From Antedon mediterranea (Eukaryota; Echinodermata; Crinoidea; Comatulida; Antedonidae), in contig NC_092676.1 in NCBI RefSeq assembly GCF_964355755.1, positions 21,310,288-21,374,287 of the forward strand: a DNA stretch of 64,000 nt, in the 5' to 3' direction. Below the pieces are notes generated by a model that searched no databases, was not told the origin of the DNA, and saw only the letters and a list, made by a program, of their open reading frames with translations. The translations under genes and the position numbers were made by a program. Of this stretch, positions 36,000 through 50,000 are shown one piece after another (the first letter of the stretch is position 1; every line of letters starts with the position of its first letter).

Positions 36000-37740
36000 G
36001 AGATACCGTATTTATTCGTTTATTGTTCACAACGGATTTTAGGAGGGCGTTTATTAGGGGAAACGTGTATATTATTTGTGTGTAGTAGGCCTATAATTTG
36101 GTGTAAAACATAGGCCTAATCAAATAAATATATCCCCTAATGCAACACAATTAATATCAAAAAGCGGATAAAATACAGTAATAATTGTATCAAAATGCCT
36201 GGTAACTTATAGAATGTGTCAATCAATGAATTCTAGTTTGAAGGAGGTGAGGGAGGGGGATTTATTCAAAGGGGTTTTTTTTAAATAAATGTGATGTCAT
36301 TATTAAATACAATCATCTTTACAATTTAATCAATCAATGTTAACAAAATGCTTGTAATATCAATTACTTTATTTTATTATGTTCTAAGCCTACATCTACA
36401 AGTGTACAACAAACTTTTTTTTATACAAAATGATCAAGTAGGCCTACACACCATGCCGCATGCTCAGATGATTTATTCTTATAAAAATAAAAATGTGATT
36501 ATTTGAAACTATTTCATTATTATACTCATATTGCTATTTATTGATTGTCACTACTAGACATTATGACATGATTCATCAGTCACCTCCCTCACCACCACAT
36601 CCATTTCTCTAACGTCCGCCCTCTACCTCCTTCGAAGAAGACGCGACTATTAAACGCCACCACACACACAACACATGGCCAAAAAAGTCTGCACAAATTC
36701 CCAGGTCCTCTTTTCTCATCGGCGGCGGACTCGGAAGGTTGATTTGATCCCTCTCCACCACCACCATTGATTAAGCAACAAAAAGTAGGCCTATGGATTT
36801 AATTATTAAATATTCTTATTAAATATAAGCACCTGGCCTAGTTACATACGTTCAATTATTATAGGCTATACACTACACTAGGCCTAGCTAGCTAGGCTAG
36901 TTGGATAAGCTAGTAAGTCCCTAGCTAGGCCTAGCCTAGGCCTAGTCTAGTAGGCCTACAAACTACACTATTATAGCTAGCTAGGCCTAGTAGTAGTAGT
37001 ACTACTACTAGTAGGCCTCTACTAGGCCATCATCATCGACATCATCATTGACATTATTATTAATTATTGGAAAAGGAAGGAGTTGGCGCTACTACTATAG
37101 GTATGTCAAGATACGTGACGTCACACACTGTGGGTTTCGTCGGGAAACTCGTTCCTGTTTTTTTCGTCTTCATATAGGTGCTTGATTTAAAAAATTAATT
37201 TAAAATGCTTATTGGCTGAATTTCACTAACCTTTGAACTTGTTTACATAGTGAACAGGTCAAAGTTTATTTTTGTAAAAAAAACAACATTTTTAGAAAAG
37301 CGATCGCGACGTGGTACACAAGTTAATTTTAGCATTGGAAAAACGCATTAATTTTACACATTTCGTAAGTATTGTCTTTTTCAAAAAATATCCTGTATTT
37401 TTCTTTATAATATAAACAGTATTCCTACTAAGTTTGAAGAAAATTGATCGTTAATCAATCACAGTTTAGCCCACAACAAATAACCCAACTTCAGAGCTGG
37501 GGGTTGAGAATGGATGTTGTTCAATACACTATATTCAATGAATAGTGCATGTTAAAGCAGATTAAAAATGCCATATTTTTTATGAAATCGACGTACTATA
37601 GCCAGATTTGTGACTAAAATGTCAAATATAAATATTAATTATTATTATTTTATACGATATTTGTTTAGATTCCAATGTAATTAATTAGATAATTTAAGAT
37701 TCAAACACCATTTGAAATAACTGGTGTGGTTTTGGAAATT
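36000..37740. other. Divergent spacer between NAP1L and GST
   Basis: No coding sequence was recognised. It contains a dispersed repeat piece with GGCGTTTATT motifs (36,040-36,300, also seen at 8,590-8,900), AGGCCTAG tracts at 36,860-37,025 and a possible CRE (GTGACGTCACAC at 37,115). TAGTAGTAGTACTACTACTA near 36,990 is a perfect palindrome. Confidence 0.6.
36860..37025. repeat. AGGCCTAG / CTAGG low-complexity tract
   Basis: Dense irregular repeats of TAGGCCTAG, GCTAGGCTAG and TAGTAG. Similar tracts occur at 26,480-26,660, 35,370-35,400, 38,905-39,060 and 63,725-64,000. They look like a genome-wide sequence bias or simple repeat of this organism. Confidence 0.85.
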
Positions 37741-38135
37741 GCATATGGCGGTGTACTATTCTGTCATTGGCTGATATATGCCACGTGACCATAATGGTGG
37801 TCTGCCATTGGATGATTTCAATAGTATATGGAATAATCATCTTTTGTTTTATTTTAACTTTTGTTTACAGTAGATATCAGACTTTAATTTCAAGAATCAA
37901 GAAATCCAACTATTATTTCAACCATTTGTCTGGTAAGACCATTCTATTAATTGAAAGTAATATAGAATTTTATTTAAATGCAATATTTATTTATTGTTTA
38001 AACTTGATTTTGTATGTTTTGAAAAATGTTATAGTTATGATTATATTTTATTTTTTTATAGAAATGTCAGGAACACATAAAAAAGAGAAGAGAATGCTAC
38101 CAGTAAAAGTGAAAGGCGATTTATTAACGCAATAA
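37741..38135 (+). other. Possible small two-exon transcript or GST 5' UTR exons
   Basis: A promoter-like block (ATGGCGG, ATTGG, CACGTG at 37,745-37,800) precedes a candidate exon 37,871-37,932 (TTTACAG acceptor, GTAAGA donor). A second candidate, 38,062-38,135, follows TTTTTTATAG. Joined, they stay open through NYYFNHLSEMSGTHKKEKRM to a stop at 38,135. I recognise no family and no start codon in frame. They may be leader exons of the GST gene 1.8 kb downstream, or chance. Confidence 0.25.
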
Positions 38136-38164
38136 GCAGTACTGTATATAATTGTTTCCTGTAT

Positions 38165-38600
38165 CTTCTGGGAGGGGGATAAAGTTTTAAATCATTTATT
38201 TCTAATTCATCTTGATGTACAGTATAGTTACATGATCTTGCCAATTAACCTGTGTGAAAAAAAAATTCAAATGATTTTTATGTGTTAAAATATGCTATGT
38301 TTATGGTTCAAATATCTATTTTGCGGGAGGGGGGTAACGTTTAAATATAATTTATTTTTAATTCATCTTAATGTACAGTGTAGATACATGATCTTGTCAT
38401 TCAACCTGTGTGAATAACAAATTTCAAATGATTTTATGTGTTAAAATATGCTATGTTTATGGTTCCAGTATTTCTATTATTGGGGAGGGGGTAAAGTTTA
38501 AATACATTTTTTTTCTAAATCATCTTGATATACAGATGAATGTATTGTATTTGATGTTATCAGTTTGATATTCAACTGGTGTGAAAAAATAATTAAAAAA
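38165..38600. repeat. ~156-bp tandem repeat, ~2.8 copies
   Basis: Copies start at GGGAGGGGG near 38,170, 38,325 and 38,482. They share TTTAATTCATCTT, TACATGATCTTG, CCTGTGTGAA and TGTTAAAATATGCTATGTTT. This lies in the leader region upstream of GST. Confidence 0.85.
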
Positions 38601-38904
38601 GAATTACAAACAAAAAAGTTATGACTTTATATTTTCAGAAGTAAAAGAAAGGTCACAAAATTTTGTATACTTTGTATATACAATTTATCACCGAATTTGA
38701 TTATTAAAAGAAATCGTATAAAAAAAAATAGTTGACTGATTTTGTTCATTTAAACTTTGTTGAATTCCATTTTTTAAATAGAATTATAAAAAAATAGTTT
38801 GGTTAAAATCAAATAAATTTGAAATTTTTCTTGACATACCTAACTACTACAGTTTTGCACCACACTGTTATTGCCTGTGAGACTGCCTATAATTAAGTAA
38901 CTTG

Positions 38905-39060
38905 GGCTAGGCTAGCCTACTACTACTACTAGCCTTAGGCCTAGTAGAGTCCCTATTAGTATTAGGCCTATATATATATATAGGCCCTACCTATTTATTA
39001 TAGGCTACTCTAGTAGATAGTAGGCTAGGCTATCTATAGTTATTATACAGTATACGTTGG
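38905..39060. repeat. TAGGC/CTACTA low-complexity tract
   Basis: Irregular repeats of TACTACTAC, TAGGCCTA, TATATATA and TAGGCTA, of the same compositional type as the tracts at 26.5, 36.9 and 63.8 kb. Confidence 0.8.
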
Positions 39061-39907
39061 TACAATACAGTACTCTAGGCACAATACTCCCGGCTAGGGC
39101 GCGATGGGCTATAATAATATTGCCCAGATGTTTTTGTTTACTTTCATTTTTTTTAAAAATCTAGGAACATCCTACAATTTACAAATGAACGATTTGCGCA
39201 ATTAAAAAAATGCCCAAGAATATTCTTAAAAAGAATAAGAAACTGCAAAATTGGAAAATGCGTTAGGATCTACTTGCGCAATTTCAAATTGCGCTGTGCA
39301 ATTGGTTTTACATACAATAATACTATAACACAAAACAGACCTAGGTACACAGGAGTTAAATTGTTTTTGAAATAATATAATAACATGGTGCCTGGAAATC
39401 TCATGAACATCTGCTCTCCAACATGTTTTTTGTAGCGCAAACATTGTGTATTGAATTAGCCTATGAAAGCCAACTTTATGGCATCCTGAATTGATTTAGT
39501 TATTTTGATATAGTTTGTTTAAACTGTATTTTCTGCCTTCTTATTGTTCCTGTTCTCTTTGAATTAAAATGATTGATCGATTTAAGACAAAAATAAACAC
39601 TTGAGTGCGATCAAATTCAAGTAGTCACTAGACTGTGCCCTTTTTATGCAGTGATCAAATTCTATGTTCCTTCACCAAAGTGCATATCATGCCAATGTTG
39701 AGAAATTACGACGAATTGGAATGAGGGTGGTCGTATATTTATTATATCATTTTTTATTTGTTTATATTATATTTTTTATACAGTCTATTAAAAAAATGAT
39801 ATATTTTGCACAAAAAAAAACCAAAATAAAAATGTTTCCAATATAATTATCACTCAATACTGCTTTAATTGTCCAACTTTTCGTACTTCTTTCCTATGGG
39901 TTAAATT

Positions 39908-42655
<2,748 letters not shown>

Positions 42656-44078
42656 AATAGAGATCGAATCTAGACCAAATTAGCTCTTAGGTGTTTTTGA
42701 ATAATCAGTATTAATATCATGAAAATTGTAATTATTAATCTAAATATTTGTTTTGATTCTGTGGTTAAGAAGAATTTTCTTTATGTGACTATTCTATTGC
42801 ATAAGTGCACTGGCTGACAACCTTAAATACTGCAGTAAACTGATGAAACAATCAGTAATGTTGCATCAGTGCAAATTTGTCTTTGAGTATCCTCGATAAA
42901 CAATCAAGTATTATAATTTTCTGAAATATTTTTATTCGTAATTGTTTAATCATGTAATAGTAAGCAAATGAAGTATTAAAGTTAAACCTTGTTTTATCAT
43001 TTTAATAATTTTTTTTTCTATCATGTTTTGTGTTATAAATCACTAGATAGATTTCATATAGTTGCGGGTGGTGTTGATGTTTTATTTTTGGTGACCATTA
43101 TTATTACGCAATAATCCCCAGGTCTTTTATTTTTCGTCTTCCTGCATCATTGCACACACGTACAAACACATGCTGCACGTTTACAGTGTCACAGAGTGTG
43201 TTGTGAAAAAAACCTACTCGACGTCTTCCTGATTTTGTTGCTTACTTTATTAGACAACGTGCCAGCTCTGAAGGCGTACCATCAACGCATGTCTGCACGC
43301 CCAAAGATTGCAGCGCGTCAGGCGTCCAAGGATTACAAACAGCTGAAAGTTAATGATAATGGAAAACAATAATCTGTTTAATAATTCTCTTTAAAGATAT
43401 TTTAATATATAAATGCAAATAAAAAAATAATAATAAATAAAATAGGCCTGATAACAGGTAAAATATTAATTTTGTTAATAAATAATTTAAAAATAGTGTA
43501 AATAAACAAGTTATTTTTGCATTGATTCTGTGATTAAAAAGATATATTTTTTAAGGAAAATAATTTGGTGCAGTAATTCGACAATGCAATATATAACCTT
43601 TAATAACTAAACAAAAGAGAATTAACTTTGATTTGACTTTGTAATGACTATGTTCATATATTTTATAAATTCAAGTCCTTTTTGTTATATTATGAAATAT
43701 TGTTTTGATGTGTGGTTTTATTAATCATGTGATGCCAAGTCCTTTTTAGTCTGTTTTCTTTTCTTCTATTTATATAGTACATGTGTCACTTATAAATCAC
43801 TGAAATTAATTAATTATAGTTGGTTACATTGTTTAAATTAACTGTTTTAGTTGCAAATCTGACAGGATTTGAACCAGGACCATTATATTAGATAAAAACT
43901 CAAACATCATGAAATATCATGAAAGCGCACAGTTCACGCATCGATAGTTTTCTGACCTTTAACCTACCATTTTGTACACGTTGTGTATGTTGCGGTGTTT
44001 TCTAAATCTGGTAGGCTAGCCTATCCCATATTTTGGCTAGAATCTAGCGGTGTAACCTGCTATAAATAGAATATCAAG
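42656..44078. other. GST 3' flank and CARS1 5' flank
   Basis: AT-rich. It holds the probable GST 3' UTR and polyadenylation region (ATTAAA about 42,975), an orphan copy of the last GST exon (43,209-43,372), and the CARS1 leader with CTATAAATAGAA about 20 bases before its ATG. That TATA-like string is too close to be an ordinary TATA box for this ATG unless the leader is very short. Confidence 0.6.
43209..43372 (+). pseudogene. Orphan duplicate of the GST terminal exon
   Basis: 164 bases highly similar to 42,492-42,655, from codons for LLDVFLIL to the stop codon. The frame stays fully open (DNVPALKAYHQRMSARPKIA...QLKVNDNGKQ). Most differences are silent, though SPT became LLT. It begins inside the exon: the AG acceptor and first ~25 bases are replaced by unrelated sequence, so it cannot splice as the parent does. 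It is either a partial tandem duplicate or the remnant of a second GST gene. Confidence 0.85.
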
Positions 44079-47000
44079 ATGACTGACGGTAACTAATATT
44101 AGTATTAATCAATTTCTTCAAATTTGAAAGAATTACACTAATGTGCCACCTTTATTTAGTCTGTTATGGCTTTAGCTAGCCTACATACACCCACACTTTA
44201 CTCACCACTAGGTAGTACTACTACCACTGACTCACGGACTCACTCTGAGTCCGAGTGAGTAAAGTGATGTTTTGTCAATAATATGCTTGGCCTAGACCAA
44301 TTCAGTAGTGGAAATTCGTAATAACAAACATTGTAATTTTATAGACCTATCAACTTTTATTAATATTATCACCCTTCTCAGTCAGTCTGTATATTGTTTT
44401 TCTAAACTCACTATTATATTGAATCGTAATGCATGATGATGAAATCAACTAACTTCTTGTGACATTTAAATATAGTAGGTTTGATATTCAAACTATAGAA
44501 TAATATATATAGGTATATTTTATTATTCCTCTACAACAGAGAATCGAGTATTTCATGATCACAAAATATAAATAAAGCACCACAAGGCTATAAATATTTT
44601 AGACCAATTAAAAAAGGAATAAAATAAATATTAAATATAGTTATTGAATGATAATATTAATAATAATAATAGTTAATACTATACCTACTGTAAAAGTGTT
44701 TTGAAATAATAAAAAAACAACATAATTAAATAATGATACGGCCTAGTGGTGATGGAGTCTATTTTCATTGACACCATTCATCAGGGTGCATGTTTTACAA
44801 ACAGCAGCAGGTCATTATTGATGCAGCAACAAATTTCATCAAACCAAACATACGACTAAATAATACCTTATTTGTATTATTGTCGTCATTTTTTTTTATA
44901 TCAAAAATAATTTGTATTTATTCCTTCTTCACAGGTAAAAAGAGATGCCAACCGGAATGGATCTTGCCATCAGGGAAGACTGCTCCACAGCTGACACTCT
45001 TTAACAGTTTAACTAGGAAAAAAGAACCATTTATACCTATAAATGGGAATACAATAAAGTGGTATAGCTGTGGTCCAACAGTTTATGACTCGTCTCACAT
45101 GGGCCATGCAAGGTACAGTATGAATAGAATAACCAAATAAAAAGGCCATACCTAAAAACTATGAGATCAGCTTCTTAGTTGTTTATTCCATTAAAAAATG
45201 TAGAGGTTACTTATTATAATATTGTAATACCAACCATTATGATGCAAATTCATTTTTTTTATTTAAAAATATTTTTTTTATGTATTTGCATTAATTCTAA
45301 TTTCAGTTTTATAAAATTCATTATCATGCATTTTGTAAAATGTTAAAGGGGGATTCTGGGTTTAAAATTGCTTTTAAATATCGTTTATTTATTAAATAAA
45401 AAATATTATAACAATTTAGACATGTCAGAATGAAGAAGTAATAACAAGAAATTAAAAAAATTAAATTTCATATACATTTTAGGGTAAATTCATGGAAAAT
45501 CTGTTTTTCAGCAGCTTAGGGAAGCTCATTAATATTCATGAGATATTCACAAAATCACGTCATCAGTGGATTCCAAACTCGCGACGTCAAGCTTGTACGT
45601 TGTGTTCTCTCTCCTCTGTCAAACGACGACCACCCGATCATTGTTAAATACATTTTTTGTAGATTTGCTAAGCTAGGCCTAAAGTGTAATAATAACAGTA
45701 GTAGCATATATTTATTTGACATTTAATGAAATACAAAATTTAGTACAGATTACGGAGTCATAAATTATACTATTTTTATACCTCGAATTAATAGTACAGA
45801 TCGTATATCGGCTTCACGTACTAGGCTAGGCCTAGCCTAAATAATTTTATTCATGCCGGGGTGAGAGCCATTTCTGACTAGGGATCCATGCCACGATGGC
45901 TACGTTAAAACATTGATTGGGGCCATCATTCATGGGCCTAGCTAGCCTATTACTAAACGATTGGCCCATCAATAACAAAACTCAGTGGATTCCAAACCCA
46001 TCCTATCAACCAAACTCCTAAACAATCTAAACCTAAAACGTTCTACAAAAATCGGCTGTAAATATTGAGGCAAAACAAGGTCCGATCGCCGTCCGCACGT
46101 ATGGTGTCCCGATCGTCTAATAAGTAGGCCTAGTTTACTCTCCAAAAAAGCGGATACTGCATCAAGCAAGTAGACCGGGCGGTAGTAGGAAGGAGGCCTA
46201 GCCTAGAGCCTAGCCGATCCGGCCCAGTTAAAATTGAGCTAGCTAGTGTAGTAGACCCTATGCGAATTGATACTACCAGGCCTTTTACTATAGCCTAGGC
46301 TACACTTGTTAAAATTAGCAATACTGTACTTATGTTTACAAATATTCCAACTCTCTCATTCGAGCTATATTATCTATACCATTCCGGTAGGTTGAGTCGA
46401 CCTTCAATCAAATACTGTACATCGTTCATGTTGTGATTATAGACGGGGTATACTCGACCCGACCAGTTTGGTATTGTATACTGTATCTGCTTATCACGTG
46501 ACGATGCCAGGCATGGGCAGAGAGAGCACGTGTATCGTCGTCTCGCTCTCCTCGCTCAGCAGGAATGTATACGTTACGCTTCATTGATTTTGAAGGCTTT
46601 CCCTAAGTCAGTGCGAAAATCGGCAAACGTAAAGTGCAAACTTATCTAATTTTTTCACTGTTTTGATGGATTTTCATAGAAAATTGACTTTATAAATGGG
46701 AAGACCGACTAAAATTACATCAGATAAGTATAATTTTACAAAAGTAATTGATATGGTTAATGATAACGAGTCGTCGGAAGATTGACCATTTCACGAATTT
46801 GCTATTCTGTAACCACAGTGTGATTTTGCCGTAGCTGCACTTGTAATCTGGCCTCATTTCACAGCCTTCGTTCTGCTTCACTGGGCGCTTATATAAATTG
46901 AAACTTTTACCGTTCAAGAGACAAACAAATATATTTTACATTTTTTACTATTCATTTTAAACCCGGAACCCCCCTTTAAATATCGTTTAATTTGCATTGA

Positions 47001-50000
47001 CCTTTGAAAAAGTTAGGTCATGAAAATTTATTGTGCGTAAGTTGGAACGTGCTTCCTCACTCTCTTCCTTGACAAAGTTCCGGCGGTACCTAGGTCAAGG
47101 GTCGTTTGTCATCCCAAACCTAAGGCTCCCAAATATAGAAACAATTATAAATCATATCTGTTTCAAATTTCAGGTCCTATATCTCATTTGACATCATGCG
47201 GCGTGTTCTCTCAGACTATTTTGGGTATGATATATTTTATTGCATGAACATAACTGATATTGATGATAAGATTATCAAGAGAGCTCGGACAACCTACCTG
47301 TTTGAAGATTATGTAACCAAGGCAACGGACACTGCACAAGTTCTGAAGGATGTTGATGAAGCACTCCTGGTATACCTTAATCAAACTTGATGTGACAAAA
47401 AAAATGTGATGTTCCCATATATAGACATGATGATGTCATATCACTACCATATTTGGTCATATCACTACCATATTTGGACACACTCACAGTTTTTTTGTCA
47501 AACTAGTTTGATAGTGTAGACAGAGCTTTATATATAATGCCCTATTTAAATTTAAAAGACACATAAAAGGGTGTATAGCTAGAATTTTATTGGTCTTCGT
47601 GTCACAGATTTTAGTTGGTGAGAAAAATATAGAAGTACTTTCAAGAGGTTTCTTGGGTTGGTCAGGGAAGAGTGAAACTTTTCCCTGAGTTGGCAGTGTG
47701 TTTGGCTAGGTAGAAGGCCTTAAAATATGTTTTAGGTTGGGTAGAAAACGTGGTGGTTATACTTCAATTTAAAGAAATAAATAATAAAATAGATCTGATT
47801 ATATTAATTTCAAAAAGTATCTTTAAATGTACTTTATAATATATTATATTTTATAGAAATTCAAAGATAAATTTGAAAAGGAAACAAATGCAGATAAGAA
47901 GGTAATGCAAGAAAAGATAATAAAGCAGGTTGAAAAGTCACAGAGTGCATACACAGAAGGGGTCAAAAGTCAAGCTGCAACAGATCAGCTACAAGAAATG
48001 AAAACAGTAAGTTATTTACATAATGATGTACAGGGCAAAGGTCAATAATGAAGATGTAAAATGATTGTGGTCCCAAAAAAATTAAAATATGGTAACAAAC
48101 AATGCTGAATAATAAGGTTTGTTGCAGATAGCTGATTTCATGAAAGCATCATTGCACAATGCATGTCTGGAAGGAATTGGGGAAAAAGTAATTGATGTTT
48201 TTAAATTCTAGGTTCTGGGCTAGCAATATTCATAGGCTAATAATTACAATTATTTCTACCCAACAAATGTAACTTTTTAAAACCCTGTTAATATATTTTT
48301 TAATGAAAAATATCAAATCAAGAATAACAAATTTCAAGGTCAAATCATTTTTGTATTTAAATTAAATAACATGTGTACAACATTACTATCTGTATGGCAT
48401 ACAGTATTTGCATGACATCAAACCTGAATATAAGTTCGAATCATTCTCTCACAGATATATTTATTATTTCTATCTTTATTATTAATTAATATTGACATTA
48501 ATTTCAGTATAACATTTCTTTTTATACTATACTAGCAACTGTTACAAGATGCCAAGGATCCATTATCCGAGTGGCTGGATGCACAGTTTGGAAGCAGTGT
48601 TGAGGATAATTCCATCTTCAGTAAACTACCTCAGTATTTTGAGGCTGAGTATCATCAGGATATGGAAAACCTGAATGTAAGTGTTTTGTATAACCTGTTA
48701 TTGTATATGTTAATAAGTTAAATCAAGAGGGCCAAGGCCAATCAAACATTATCACCCACTGACAAGGCCATATACATGGCTGCAGTTGCATGCTCAAATT
48801 TGAGTTAGGGTATGTGGAGTTATGTACGCGGCGTACATATTTTTGTGTCTGAACCACGCCGCGGATTAGCGTTAGGGAGCTGTTACTCCGCGCCAATGGC
48901 GTTAATAACTCCAGCGGGAGAGGGTAGATTTCATAAGGCTAATCCATTGATGCATCAATGATTTCAACCTCCGGTCAACGTCAGCCAATGAAAAGACACG
49001 ACCGCAATTAGCAGCAGTCTATTCGCGCGGTTTTTTTTAATAGCAAAACAATATAGCCTATTCCTCGAGCTAGCCTAGATCAACAGCAACATTCGAATTA
49101 AAATGAAACGTGTTTGATTTCATTATGGGGCAGCCCTGAATTTATAGACAAGATAGAAATTAGAAATTGGAAAGCTAGCGCCGGCAACAAGATGGCTGTT
49201 TTTAAAGAAATTGCATCTAAACTGCAAAATTCTTCCTGACGAAGTTGGCGTCGGCGACATGATTTCACAAAGTTAATTAAAATCATACAAATGGCAAAGT
49301 CATTGTCCGTGTAATAATTATGTTCGAAATTACTATCTTCTGTAAGGATTTGCAAAAAAATCGGCAAAAAAACCATTACATTTGAAGGTAACATTGTATT
49401 ATATTGCTAGGCCTAGCTAGTGTTGTAAACTTTCGCGCGTGTCACTCTCAGCTCTGTTGTTGTTATTGTGTGTATGTATCCCATCGGCCGTTTCGCGGTA
49501 TGACGGAACTTCCGCTTTAAACGCAAGACGTTTGGAATGCTAATCGTTGTGTCTGAACACCTTGACTTTTAACGCCACGGATTACCGTACGCCTTGCGTA
49601 GATAACTCCACCGTAACTCCGTGAGTCTGAACATACCCTTAGTGTTTACCGACCGACATAGTGAGATGTAGAGTGGCATTTGCATGTGAATGTGGAACTT
49701 GTTTTTATTATACAAATAATGTATTGACATTATGAATTGAATGGGCATGTTCCATTTGGTAAAGAAACAATTTGTGTTTAATGGTGCATTCTGAAATAAG
49801 CAGCAAATAAAATTATTCTCTTCATTCAAACAAAAATTGCTTAAATTTAACTTTTTGAAATCTTTTAATATTTAGGTTCTACCTGCAGATGTCCTTACAA
49901 GAGTTAGTGAATATGTTCCAGAAGTTGTCACATACATTGAGAAGATCATTGAAAATGGTTATGGGTAGGCTTCTTATGTTGTTCGTTTGTGATTTTTTAA

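Noticed and set aside
44790-45140. 116-aa ORF starting MFYKQQQ as CARS1 N-terminus
   Set aside because: It starts inside the intron before exon 2. An MTDG exon at 44,079 with a GT donor matches the family start better.
46500-46560. CpG island or alternative CARS1 promoter
   Set aside because: It lies inside a TTAA-flanked transposon, and no exon is associated.
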